From NCBI GenBank assembly GCA_025890175.1, contig JANPYM010000005.1, positions 463,779 to 527,778 of the forward strand: a DNA stretch of 64,000 nt, given 5' to 3'. The notes below the pieces were generated by a model. The model saw only the letters and a list, made by a program, of their open reading frames with translations, was not told where the DNA came from and ran no database searches. Origin of the DNA: Ciborinia camelliae (lineage: Eukaryota > Ascomycota > Leotiomycetes > Helotiales > Sclerotiniaceae). Below, one piece after another: positions 33,322-45,685 of this stretch. The position numbers and the translations under genes were made by a program. The stretch's first letter is position 1; every line of letters starts with the position of its first letter.

Positions 33322-34252
33322 ATGACACCATTCCAACTACAGAAATCTTTCGAGACTCCCCGAAGATCTCATTCAATGGATACCGCAAATCCAATATGTA
33401 GCACGCATATTCTAGCTCCAGCTATATTTGGAAGGAGGATTGAATCACCTACCATCACACCAAAGTATTCAGGGTATAATCCCGAGCGGCAATTACCAAC
33501 AAATAAGCCAGATTATGAAGATCATGAAAGGTATGTTATGTTATTACCATTTGAATTTCCATTCGAACATTTGGACTGTCTACTGACCAAAAACTAGTGA
33601 TTCAAAACAGGATATGGTCAGCATCAAAGTCGGTGAAGGTTTCAAAGCCGTCGAATTTCTCGTACCTAAAGCACCATTATGCCAAAGGGTAGCTTTTTTC
33701 AATGCCATGTTCAACAACGGATGGCTTGAAGATTTGAAAGGATCATGTACTCTCCCCGAAGACGACCCTGAAGCCTTTTCGATCCTTTTGCACTGGGTAT
33801 TTGATATCCCTCGGGACGCGCCAGTTATGTTCACCAGCGAAAGCTCCCGCATCCATCTAGGCACTTTCGTCGAACTAATTGTTCTGGCGGACAAGTACCT
33901 CCTTGATGAATTCACTAGTCTAATTGAGACGAGGTTGATGCAGAAAGATCTAGAAAGACTTATTAATCCATCTCAAAATATCCCTAAAGCATCTTGGTAT
34001 CGACTAGCACGGGAAATATCACCCCGAGACTCAGTACTTCGTACGTATTTTACTCGCAAGTACGGAGACCCGTTAGATCGATCAGGAACACTGCAAGTTA
34101 CCAGAAAAATGATGAGGGAATGGGAGAAGATTCTTGCAGGCCACAAAGATATCCGCGGAGACTTGAGAAAGCTCACGTCTGAAGCTATCCAACGCCAAAG
34201 ATATCAAAGGTCTTTGGTAACTTCTTATCGCTTGCTTCTGGGTGCGTTTTAA
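33322..34252 (+). CDS. BTB/POZ-domain protein without the Cys/His tail (copy D)
   Basis: Two exons: 33322-33530 and 33598-34252. The 67-bp intron (GTATGT...ACTAG, phase 2) gives 287 residues; an internal ATG at 33376 is an alternative start. The first exon encodes a 70-residue polar tail. The BTB domain follows the intron (MVSIKVGEGFKAVEF, then APLCQRVAFFNAMF, WLEDLKGS, LPEDDPEAFSILLHWVF, residues about 75-160), then VLADKYLLDEFTSLIETRL. It ends at residue 287 in RLLLGAF without the C-x2-H-x-H-x5-C-P motif of copies A, B, C and E. Its coding sequence after the intron is about 70 bp shorter than in A-C, so the tail was lost or never present. This makes it a natural comparison for testing the tail's role. 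Confidence 0.85.
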
Positions 34253-35368
34253 ATATAATCTTTGGCCATAGAAAGTTGTGGGGAGTATGTCGATCGTTGT
34301 CCTTATCATCTCCACCGTAGAGAAGAATGTCGCAAGCTACAATGGGAGGAAAGATATCCATCTCCTTGTCATTGAAGGGCTTGGCAAAAGAATAAACTTG
34401 GGATTTGTCTACCCCCACTTTGAGTTAGATCATCCCAGATGCAAGGTGTGCATGATGGCATAGGGCCTCTAAGGATGATTGGCCATCGAAGACTTTCAAT
34501 GACTAGATAATGATATATTACGAAGCGCAACGAATCAAAACATTGCCCTGGTACTTAGTTTAACAGTGACATTCCTTTAGTTCTTTGTGATATGCTAGAA
34601 CGCAGAGACATTCAAGCGCTCTTTGCTAATTTGAATACAAGAGCCAACTAATCAAATGCCTATGCCTTCTCTATTGGTTATATCGATCCCCAAGGGGCTA
34701 AGGTACTTTCCTCACTAATGCCTCCGCCTTCATGATCTAGAATATTACATGTAAAAGCGAGAAGGAAATCGTGAAATCTTTGTAGAATTCCAATATTGTA
34801 GACTTCAGAATATTTTCTGCGCTAAAATGAATAGAGAATGAATAGATAGAGTTGATGAGGAGTTATTCTACCAGTGATACAGATAATCAAAGCAGAACCA
34901 AGGTGTTGTACATCCTCCAATACCAGTCATTTGAGCACTCCTCGACTTACAGAAATTGTAATTCCGTATTGTACTTTTCATAACCAGTTTCTCGATGAAA
35001 CCCCACCCCGGCACTGGCCAGGTGTTGCCAGGGGATAACTTTATCATGTGCCCATTGATTAGAGCAACATGATATGATTGCCCTTTGTGATTGCGTTCTA
35101 AGTAGATTACAATTCAAGATGTAGATTTGAAGATCTGAATTTTGAATTTTTAAGGTGATTAGTCTCGGCATCAGATATCAGAGTGATAGATTACTTGGGT
35201 CCTGTATTCACCCAACCGAATCGAACCACTCCTATTAGTTTTCTTTAATTCCAAACCTGGGAGGTTGGAACAGAACTAATATTCGCATATCAACTTTGCT
35301 TCCCATTTTACTGGAATATCAGTAGCATCAAATGATACTCAAACTCCACCAATTCTTACCATCACACA
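34253..35368. other. Intergenic between BTB genes D and E
   Basis: No gene seen. It contains the 3' UTR of copy D and the promoter/leader of copy E; no clear TATA box was found for copy E. Confidence 0.45.
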
Positions 35369-36419
35369 ATGAATACTCCTGATAGTACAAGCAGCGAGCC
35401 ATGGACTTGCATCAATACACCCAGCAGTGCTAAACTCCCCGACTCAGCCTACAAGAGTTTGAGTGGGCTTTCTGCATCTGGATTCTTGGTCTCTGCCCCA
35501 AACCTTATCAAACCGTAAGTAAATTTTCCCTATGCCAATATCCACTCCAATAGCATTAGTTCACAACTAAATATTTATGTTCAGTTATGTCAATAAATCT
35601 CTCTCCGATTACATAACCATTACCATCGGACCGAAAAGAATCCCTATGTATATTCACAGCAAATTATTAAGGCGAAAGACTCGAGGCTACTTCGAGCAGG
35701 TGTTTGGAAAGGGTACTCTAAAACTTTCTCCACCAGAATCTCCATGCGCCCATTTACCAGATGATGATTGGTATACCGTTGGAATGTTTTCACTCTGGAC
35801 ACGTCGTCGCTCATTGACATCAAGTGATAAGTTTGTCCACAAGAAGGAGACCTGCAGTAAGGAAGAGAGACTGGACATTCTTGAGAAAGTGTTCAACCTC
35901 AACCTCTTTTCCGAGAAATATCAAATTACCGAACTTCAAGATGATGCCCTCACACTCTTTATCCAGTTATGTAGAGAGGAAGACTCGCCACTCAAGATCG
36001 CTCATATCAAGAAGTGCTACGAGCATACCGCTGAAAAGTCCAAGTTTCGTGAATTCCTCAAGGCGCTACTTTTTTATGTATTAAGCCGGCCTCTAGAAAC
36101 CGAAGCCTATAATAAGATGGGCTGGGATTTGACCGAAATCATCAATATGGACAAGACTCGAAAGGATACCAAACTTGAGGAAGAAGTAATGGGCTTGATG
36201 TCCATTGCTACCGGTCAGTTTCCCGATTTTCCCGATCCACGAAATGCGCCGGCTTGTGAGTTTCACCAGCATGGTAAGGAAGAGGGTTGTCCATATCAGG
36301 AAGATGATGGCTTTGAGATTGTTGAGGCTATTGAGGCTATGGAAATTTCGGAGGAAGAGGCCATCGAGAAAGTAAAAGGAAATGAAGTTACAGGTGGCGC
36401 ACAAATCGCCAAACAATAG
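35369..36419 (+). CDS. Divergent BTB/POZ-domain protein with C-terminal Cys/His motif (copy E)
   Basis: Two exons: 35369-35514 and 35585-36419. The 70-bp intron (GTAAGT...GTTCAG with an ACAACTAAAT branch site, phase 2) gives 326 residues. The BTB region after the intron is divergent (DYITITIGPKRIPMYIHSKL ... GYFEQVFGKGTLKL ... LPDDDWYTVGMFSLW); the usual YTG is replaced. The following helical part is typical (LNLFSEKYQITELQDDALTLFI). The tail motif is CEFHQHGKEEGCP (C273, H276, H278, C284), followed by a 41-residue acidic extension rich in Glu/Ile/Ala (FEIVEAIEAMEISEEEAI) that the other copies lack. Intron position and phase match those of copies A-D, so common descent is clear despite weak sequence identity. 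Confidence 0.82.
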
Positions 36420-39400
36420 GTTGCCGTGAAATGATACTCTGGGAAGATCCAACAGGGTGTATTTCTTGCAAAGAACATGGTACGTCTCAGTAAACCTGGC
36501 ATCAAATAGCACGGCGACGGACAAGCTGCGAGATTGGAAGCCAATAGCAGGAGTTCCTAGAAACATATTTTGCGTGGTTTTACTTTTCATTCCAGCACTG
36601 AAGCAGAGGAAGGATATCACATATTCTGTATCTTACGTTAAGGAACTCTTTTTATTTCCTTTCTAGCCATGATTTCAATTCAATTAGTCAAAAATGTTCG
36701 AGATGCATCTGCTGCGCATGGAGAGGTTTAGAAATACTTTCGGTGCTATGCATCTTCATACCTAATCATTGGGAATCATTCCTGGAGGGTACAATTTACA
36801 TTTACATCAAAGCCGTTTGCTCAGGCTGCTCAGGCTGCTCAGGTATGTATACCCAATGTGGGTATTTGCATACTGTAGTGAAACGGTAGCTGATATAAAT
36901 GTTATACCGGCTACTAGCGTACGTATAAACTCCAATACTAGGCATACTTCAAAACATCAATCATTACCACTAAAATAAAGCGGAGACAAAATACTGATAT
37001 CTAAACTAGCCATACCAATGAATCTTTGGTCCTAGACACTATAGATATCCTACATTTCCTCCCCTCGGCCAAAGATCAATGTAGATTTTATTGGCCGTCA
37101 AGGAATCAATATAAGCTTTAAAAAAACGAAAGGTTATATACAAAAAGAAATACATCACTTAAACCTTTCAATTAAAATTCTAACACTTGATTTCATCCTG
37201 TCATATACTCATTTTCACCACCGTTAACCTATATTCTTCGCCAAAAGTCTTTTAAGCTATTGTTAATCCTTTTGCTATTGTCATATCTCGTTGGACAGGC
37301 CTTGTCGATCCAACTTCAACGCCAGTAATCATATATACAGCCGAACACCTCCATTCTCTGCACTTAGTTCTTTTACCAGTTCAAGATCCACAGAAGACGA
37401 ATCTTATACATCGAGTGGTAGAGCCGGTCTTCTGGTTGTTTAGACCTACATGAGATGAAGCCTGATTGACATGCTGTTTATATAGTAGAAAGTACAGAAA
37501 TATCGAATGCTCTAGTGATAGTTTTACAGAGATATGATGTATCCAAGCATCTACTTATGATCCCACAAGTCCACAAACTTCCCTCAATCCCAAATATCTA
37601 AGTAATCTTATATAAGCCCCATCCTCAATCTAAAAAGCAAATTGGGAACGTTTGGGGGCAGGACAATGATGAATAGGAGATTTTATTTTTATCGGAGCCG
37701 GCTTCTCCCTACTACAGGATACCGAGGTTTTCATGGATAACTCACGATCGAAAGATGAAGGGTTTATGGGTTATCATCACACCTTAACTTCTTTGGATAA
37801 TAGTGAAGAATGCCATGTCATTATTACCGTTGAAAAGGGGGTTAATCGGTTGTATATAAATCGACAGCAAGAATTTGATTGTCATCAACTTATTATCTAA
37901 AATTCGCATCACCTCAAGACATTATAGTCTAGAACTATCCTCTACCCATCCCTCTCCCGAAAGTAAAATAAGAAAAACAGTTTCTTTTCATCACAACAGT
38001 TACATCATACTGTACATATCTCCACATGCGGGGAATTATAACATCCTGTAATTCCTTTCATTTTGTCCCTTTATCAACCTGACATATCTAAACCTTTATA
38101 TAGTGAAAACCCCGAGATCACAAACCCACTAGCATGTCAGTTGAACTTGTTCGTTACACAATTGGAAGTTATACCTAACTAAATCAAAAGTGAATCATCA
38201 TTCCGCACCACAATAATCTGGAGAATATGGAATACCTAGATAAGTATATAAACCCTCTCTCATTCCTCTCTCAGAAAGGCAAATAATATAAAACTGAATG
38301 ATAATATCGAAATAGAGAGATTTCGTACTAGGAGTTGCCTTGTTTTGGTATTCCCTGGGTATGCCTAGATACTTTACTTAGGCAGTTTGAGTAGATTAGT
38401 TGAGGAAATGATAATGAATGATATTATTGGAAGTTTTTGTTGTTGGGATTGGGATATGTTGTGAGTAGGGCAGTGAGGATACTTTTCTCTCCGATCCATC
38501 GATATCACGCACCCTATCCTCAAATTCGCGATTCCCTATACCCCTTGGATATACACACATCTATCAACAAACAAACAGAACCGATTTTCATCTCTTGGGA
38601 TTTGCATCGCTGCATCATGATATTATACTTCCTGGATAAGTTTGTATATCCCGTTGTGGATGCTAATTTACTAATATAGATCACATAATTTCGTTTGGAG
38701 CTGGCTTTATATAGGTACCTAGTATTGGAGCTAAAACATGAGAAAGCCAAAATGGAATAATTAATCATGTTGAGAGATTATCTATTGATATCGTGATATT
38801 CGGATGCAAATAGACTGACTTGCTATCTCCCCTTTATTCAAAAAACATAATGGATATGGACCTTTACCTTTAGTAACTGGGATTGTGATTGATTTTATGC
38901 ACCGAAGGGTCTTGCACTTGTATTAGCGGACTATTCCGCCAATAGACATAATTCTGTGTCGCAGTATGATCGATGCAATCAACAAGTTTTCCAGCTCAAC
39001 AGGAATAGGTTGAGGATATTTATATAAGGCCAGATGCTTCTTCTTGCCACCGGAATCCAATCTACGTCGTCGTCATGTTAAATGGCGATCAATCCAAAAA
39101 ATAAGACAGCAAGACTCCATAATCTAATCCCCTACTATATCCATACTGAACCGTCCCACTCCAAACCTAACCCCTCCAAACAACCCCAGATTTATATCCC
39201 CCGAATTTTCACAGCATATTCCACCCCTTGCTTTTGTACCACACTCAATGTGTAATTAATTTACAGATCCTTCACTTCGTTGATGGCTGGGTTTATATAT
39301 AACCGAAAATTTGGGTTTCTGATCTGATTCCTTGGTTGGGATACTGTATTATTAAAGGTAAAATGCGCGATGATATTGAGATATTTAAATGCCCCACTCA

Positions 39401-40158
39401 CTATCTTTCCTTTCGCTAGGCGAGAAAGGGTTAAATATGGTATATAAAGAACCCCAATTGCTTCAGTGAAGAGTAAAGCAAAATGAAGAGTCTTAGACAT
39501 GGAGATATTCAAGGAATTGTATGGATCGTGGGGATCGCGTTAGCACTCACTATTCGTTATATATTCATACAAAATTTACGACCCTTGAAGTAGATGGAGG
39601 TTGAAGGTGCTCCAGTAAGAGTATTCCTTATCTACACTGGTGAACTATATTTTTATTGTCATTATTTTAACAACCAATTCATCACCTACCTAGGTAGGTA
39701 ATTATACCCAACAACAAAACAAAACAAAACAACAATAAAAAAAACTCAGCTACTATCAACTATCTCCATATTCCCATCCAACCCCCTAATCTTACAAAAG
39801 CACCCACCCCATCCCCCAAAAATCCCAAAGAATCCCAGAAATCCACCTTATATCTCTATCCACCTTCACAACTTACCCATAAAATCTTTATTAAAACATC
39901 TGATATTTATCTGCATTCATCAAACTTCGTATTCATTCGTTTTTATATAGATCAGAGGCAAAATATTATTTTGCCTCTTCCTGGGAATGCTATGGTATGG
40001 TATGGTATGGTTGAGTGGGAAGGGAAATATGGATTATATATTGATTTTATGAGGGATGGAGATTATTTAGTTGATTGGTTTATTGGATTGATGTGATGTG
40101 ATGTAATGGGATGTAAAGAAAAAAAGTTTGAATAAGTAGGTAGATAAATAATTAGATA
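36420..40158. other. Long gene-free region
   Basis: About 3.7 kb without a supportable gene. Open frames of up to 83 codons have no partners. The DNA has moderately high A+T, stop-rich frames and short microsatellites: TGCTCAGGC triplets at about 36818-36841, CAAAA-type repeats at about 39710-39740 and ATGGT repeats at about 39990-40010. It may include long UTRs or a non-coding transcript, but nothing in the sequence proves this. Confidence 0.5.
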
Positions 40159-40569
40159 TGGTCCACCCCGTTCATCAATCCGGCCCATTAGCTAATCGGA
40201 CCACCCCATTGGTTAATGGGAACCCCTTACCCGAATGGGGCGCCCGATTAACCAATGGGGTGGTCCGATTAGCTAATGGGCCGGAAATCGATCTTTTGAA
40301 AATAGAAAAGTTTGATAAAAAAATATTTTAAAACTTTTTTATATAAAAAATCAATCAATATTAATCGATTTTGATTTGTTAATCGAATATTTTATTATTA
40401 ATAAATACTTAATTCATCAATAAATATTAATTTTATATTTTCAAAAAATCGATTTTTAGGTGATAGAGCCCATTGGTTAATCGGGCGCCCCATTCGGGTA
40501 AGGGGTTCCCATTAACCAATGGGGTGGTCCCATTAATTAATGGGCCGAATTGACGAACGGGGTGGACCA
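40159..40569. mobile_element. Complete non-autonomous inverted-repeat element (MITE-like), 411 bp
   Basis: The ends are TGGTCCACCCCGTTC and its near-perfect reverse complement (GAACGGGGTGGACCA), with GATA directly on both sides as a probable 4-bp target duplication. The left 125 bp form a long imperfect palindrome built from ATTAGCTAAT, CCCATTGGTTAAT and GGTTCCCATTAACC blocks, and the same block set recurs at the right end. The centre (about 40290-40460) is A+T-rich and non-coding. The right end matches the fragment at 1931-2033, so at least two copies exist in the window. The superfamily is not clear. Confidence 0.8.
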
Positions 40570-42578
40570 GATAGGTAGATATTAGATAGGTAGGTATATA
40601 AAAATCCCCAAATTTGTATATTGAAAAGTAAAGTAAGGTATCTATCTATATGGTAGAGTGAATGAAGAAAAGGAGTTTAGGCTTTAAGTTTACGGCTGTG
40701 GAAAGGGTGTTATATGGAAGGTTGGTCTAAATACCTAGGTGTTTATTGTGGTATGCATTTGGGATAAATATATCTAGGGTATTGTAATAATGGTATTGTT
40801 AATTAGCGAAACCTCCAGGGCTATTATTGTTATCACCAAAAGGGGTAAGTAATGAATCCACAATTCAAAATATTGGAATAGCGAGAACCCCTTTATCATC
40901 GTCAAAATTCCTGGAGGTGACTATATTACAGTAGGTATTCATATTCATCTTAATCTCACCTTAAAATTTCAAATCCCGATTTATATTATATAGAGACTTG
41001 ACATCATAGAGTTCATAATACAACGTAACACAACATCCTGCCAGTAGGTACCTTAACCAGCAATAAAACTCTATCGATTATTTCACATTCTATGGATCCA
41101 TCAATTTGAGATGGAAGTGGCTTGATATAGGATTCGGAAATGACTTCAGGGTATAAAAATACGGGAAAATAATCCCGGGATAGTTTACTATCTCTCAAAG
41201 GTAGAATACTACACCAGATAAATCCATCATCAAATCTTCTCTAGGTATCTACACCCACAAATTCCAAGCATCTCAAATATCTATAGGTAGGTATTTATAA
41301 ATAGGTACACCATTCTCCTCGAATCCATCTTTCAGACAAAACGAAGACGCGACAGCGATATAAACCTCATAGGATCTCGAATAAGCATCTGGCGGGGAGA
41401 GGAGAAATATGAAAAATATTGCTCGCGTGCGCTTGATTCATAAAAGTGAAGTGTCATTTGTATATTCTTGATACTTTTGCTGGGTAAATACCTACTTACC
41501 CGGGATATTATTCCCGTTGTTGTTGTTGGATTGCTGTTGCTGGATTGCTTTTAGTTCTTCGGTTGGAGATATATAGAATGATATCTAAAGGGATAAAAAG
41601 GTAGTGTTTATTTTTTATAGATAGGATATTGATATTGATATTGATAATGATAATTCCTATATTAGTCCACTTCAAATCGACTTCTATATGTAGGGAGGTA
41701 AAAACATATCTCAAAGCAAATCATCTGATATTCATAAATCTCAGTATTTAAATATGAACACCCCCTGCCTCTCCTGCGATTACTTTTATAGCTTTAACTA
41801 CCTAGTTAATTAACTAACTAACTAACTAATTAACTAACTAATTATCTAACTAACTAATCATCGTATTCTCAAAATATAAAGATACAAAGAAAAACGAAAT
41901 TACAAAAGTATGATATTTATACTTATTCATACATACCAAAGAAGAAAAAAAGAATCAATCCATCATTCGATTTTACTTCATCATATTTATCATACTTACG
42001 ACACAAACCATTCCTCATAAGAAATCCCAAATATATAAACACCCCTCCCCCCTTCCCCCCTATTACTTACTTCCCTAAGAACCATAAATCTCAGTTTTAC
42101 ACTTCACTTCACGTACAGGAATTCCCTTTGGGAAGATGGGGCTGCAATTATCACTGTGTGTGTATGTACTTTTTAGGTAGCTACAAATATTTATAGCTAG
42201 GTAGGTGTCTAGTTGTGCTTGGTCTTGATCTCGAGGCCGGACCGGACTAGATAGGATGGGAAAGAAAGAAAGAAAGAAAGAATATTTTTATATTTATAAC
42301 GGTTGCTATTATTATCAATCAGAGCGCCGTCATTCTCATCCCTTCCAAGGTCATCATCTAACATCCAACTCATCTCTCTCTCGCTCTCTTTTCATCCAGT
42401 TAAATTCAACTCTCCACTATACCTACTTTTGTTATTGTTGTGTATCTAGCTATATATACATAAGGAAGAGATATTTGAATTTAATTTATTTGAATTTAAT
42501 TTAATTCATGTAAATTTGAGATGAAATGGATGAAATGGATGAAAGTCCACCACCACCACCACAGGCCAAAATAACAAA
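40570..42578. other. Gene-free region
   Basis: Frequent stops and microsatellites (CTAA-type repeats at about 41812-41860, GAAA-type at about 42262-42284). No gene supported. The last 100 bp are presumably the 3' UTR of the PPR gene. Confidence 0.5.
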
Positions 42579-44636
42579 TCAGAGGGAAGAAAGCCCCACC
42601 TGATTTTTATCAAGCAACTGTTTATCCAGCACCACCTCCTCCACCACCTCCACCTCCTCCACCTTCTCCGAAACCCCAACCCCTCTATCCATTCCCCTCC
42701 AATCCATCCCCCAACCACCAGGCCCCTCAACCTCTCTCCGCGAACCCGTCCCACCCCCCTTCGGCCAATTCAAATCCGTCCAAACCTTCAACCTCGTAAA
42801 CTCATTAACCATGCCCCTAGCCTTCATATCATGCATCAACTGCCAAGCGCGTGTATCAGCAACCTGCACGCATCTCTTGACCAATGCGACGACGGTGCCG
42901 GGTCTCATCCACCAACCTCTGCGACCCGTCGCATCGACCTTATCTTTTCCGACCAGCATCATTTCTTCCAGGTATCGGAAACAATCGTCGAAATCGGCGT
43001 TGGCGGGATCCAGACAGATGAGGATGAGGCGATCGTAGGTGAGTTCATCGGGTTTGAGATCTAGGGCTTGGATTTCCGAGGCGAGGAACATGGCTTTGGG
43101 TTTGCTGCCCTGGGGCTGGTGACATAGACCTCGGAGGAGGGTGTTGAAGGTTTCGATGTTGGGACCGGCGTCACAGATGGTGTGGAGTTCTTTGTAGTAA
43201 TCGATTGCGTAGTCTCTGCTGTTGCTGATGTTTTTGGTGAAGATGATGGCTTCGAGAACAACGTTTACGGCGGCGATGGGAATGGTATATCCGTCCTGCC
43301 TTAGAGATTTGAGGATTTTCCATCCATCGAGGGCATGGAATGATGATTTGGTTAGGTAGAGGTATATTGATCGTGTGGAACTTGCGTCGGGAGTGAGACC
43401 AGCTTTGGTCATAATGTTAAGAATTCTCAAAGAAGTTCTGATGTCTTCAACTCCGACATATGCTTCTAAAAGAGCTTCATAATGATGCACACCGAGGACG
43501 GTGCTACGTTTGGAGAGAAGTCCAATAGCTGATGTGGCTAGATTGGGATCTGCATGACGAGCAGCACAGTTTAATACTGCTGTGCAAGTTCCATCTGCAG
43601 GATTCATTTCCGACGTTTCGACCAAGAGTCTCCAGATGTAACTGGTACCTTCATACTATTTAATCTAAAGTCAACGAGTGAAAATAAAAATGTCATATCG
43701 ATTATTCTTACATGAAATGAGCTGGCAAATGAATCCAGCAAGTGATAATACATATGCATTGCTAGTGGTGGTGTTTGGTATCGAGACTTCAACAGTCTGA
43801 GAGCTTCATCCAGCTCATCCAATTCACACAACTTAAAGAACAAAATATCGTAAAGCCATGGTTGAATCTCGATCTGATCTACTTGCATCTGTTCAAACTT
43901 GTCCATAGCCAACTCATATTGACGATCGCGAAGCAGACCAAGAACCAAATTATGCCATCCGGCTGGAGAGAGACCATACCAACGTTCCTTCATCTCCTCC
44001 ATTATTTGAGTTCGTAAAAGGTAGTCGGGATGAATCGCAAGTACCTATTTAATCAGAACTATTAGTGACCCCCTCCAACTTGGTTCGAACAAGTATACAT
44101 ACTTGTAAAACTGTATGATAAAACCCCGAATCAGCACCAATGCGCAACCCTTTCATCTCTTCCAGTAAAGCCCTAACAACTTCCACGCTGCCATTTTCAG
44201 CATCCGCATTAGCTGCAATCAATGCATCGTAATGTATTAACGCAGGTTTTTCCTGGCGAACCTTCACCAAGTATTCTACCACCTCTGCGACTTGTGTGTA
44301 TGCCCCCTCTTCTGTCTTCAATTGTCTTAATCGTTCGTGAATCTCATCATTACTCAGCTTCTCCAAATTAATGGGTTTGGGTATATTCGTCTTGGATTTC
44401 TGATGCCGCGATCGCGATACATATGGACCATTTGGCATCAGCAGTGAAGTTGTGGCCGTGGTATGAAAAGGTCGATTTTTCAAACATGTTGGGAGCTTTT
44501 TATTCTTAACCAAAGGACGGTTCAAGAATTTCCTAGGCAGTTGATTAATGGTAGCAGGCCGCGCAAGAACGAGGGTATCTATCGAAGGACAGAGACAACG
44601 CCATAGTCCATCAATTGGGATCCTCGTGGCCGTCAT
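42579..44636 (-). CDS. Mitochondrial pentatricopeptide-repeat (PPR) protein
   Basis: Three exons on the minus strand: 44636-44103, 44044-43712 and 43655-42579. The introns are 58 and 56 bp (donors GTATGT and GTAAGA, acceptors AAATAG, both phase 0), giving 647 residues. The N-terminus is Arg/Leu/Thr-rich without acids up to about residue 60 (...[12 protein letters not shown]), a typical mitochondrial targeting sequence. Helical-hairpin PPR-like units follow: [93 protein letters not shown] proteins bind RNA and act in organellar RNA processing or translation; the specific target is unknown. The last 60 residues are low-complexity (Gly/Arg then Val/Glu). The ATG at 44636 is the first one in frame and precedes the targeting region. 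Confidence 0.85.
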
Positions 44637-45092
44637 TGAGGTGCTCAATAATTTTTAATCGAGGTTCGCGGTAACATATCTAGGCGCGGCGGAAATGTAA
44701 GAGAATCACGTGTGGGGACAGAGGGGGAAGAAATGATCCCCGCTATCATTGAGCGGAATTGATTCAACAGGGGTAAATTTAACATCTAGCAAAGTCTAAG
44801 AATGGGGGAATAGATGTGTTTTTTTTTGTTATCGTTGGCTAAAATCGCTGACCATGTGATGGTTTGAGAAATCCTATGAGACATATTTGACTCAAATAGG
44901 AATTCCCACATCCAGTATGAACTTATAGTATACCCGCATCACTTCAAGGCTATCTCCCGCGCACATCAAAATCTTCTGATGTTCATGAAGAAAAAGTGTA
45001 GCCGCCCCTCTGCACTTTGTTTGCCATAAGTGCTACCATTATGTAGTTTCTTCGAGTCCATTTTGTGCCCCATTACTACCACTACTAATCTT
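44637..45092. other. Intergenic between the PPR gene and LSM4
   Basis: 456 bp holding the presumed PPR promoter and the LSM4 3' UTR (both genes are on the minus strand). A CACGTG box is seen at about 44708; no other feature. Confidence 0.45.
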
Positions 45093-45685
45093 TCAAGACC
45101 CCCTCCCTCCTCTTCCTCCTCTACCCCTTCCTCCTCTGCCACCGCGACCTCTATCACCACCTCTATCACCCCTGTTACCTCCACGACCTCTGTATCCACC
45201 TTGCTGTCCTTGTTGTTGATCTTTTACTAAATCGATAATTTCATCTGGCATTCGTAGATATTTGATCTGGGAAACATATTAGGACATATCCTCCCATCCC
45301 GTGTTTCTTTTCTGACGAAAAACATACATTGTTCCCTTTGACATAAACTTCCGGTAACCTTGTGAATTTGTCGCCCTCCTACATTCAAAATATCAGTTTC
45401 GGCGCATCCCAGAAGAACGCCCCCAACCATCCCGACTGGATCTTTCATACCGGACTCGTCTGCACAACTTCCTTTAAAGTTAAATTCATCCATGTATCGC
45501 ATGATACCAAGTGACCGTTCAAAGTCTCTCCATCCTTAAGCTCAACCAGCATTGGGTGGCCTTGTGCGGCCGTGAGTAGGCCTAAGGGAAGCTATGAACA
45601 AGAGGTTAGTTATCGCATGATATGTGCGCAAATGGTACAGATGATTTGGGACGTAAAATGAATATGGAGAGGTACATACAACCAT
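45093..45685 (-). CDS. LSM4: U6 snRNA-associated Sm-like protein Lsm4
   Basis: Four exons on the minus strand: 45685-45680, 45591-45451, 45378-45328 and 45266-45093. The introns are 88, 72 and 61 bp (donors GTATGT, GTATGA, GTATGT; the first has a perfect CTAAC branch site). The product is 123 residues. The sequence matches Lsm4 closely: [19 protein letters not shown], then [19 protein letters not shown] (Sm1), then [20 protein letters not shown] (Sm2), and a C-terminal Arg-Gly-Gly tail of about 40 residues. Lsm4 belongs to the Lsm2-8 ring on U6 snRNA in the spliceosome and the Lsm1-7 ring in mRNA decay; the RGG tail is a usual methylation and P-body assembly region. The first exon encodes only Met-Val, so automated annotation could easily miss it. 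Confidence 0.95.

Noticed and set aside
39261..39512. 83-codon minus-strand frame with a hydrophobic start
   Set aside because: Could pass for a small secreted protein, but there is no splice, promoter or composition support and the hydrophobic stretch is weak.
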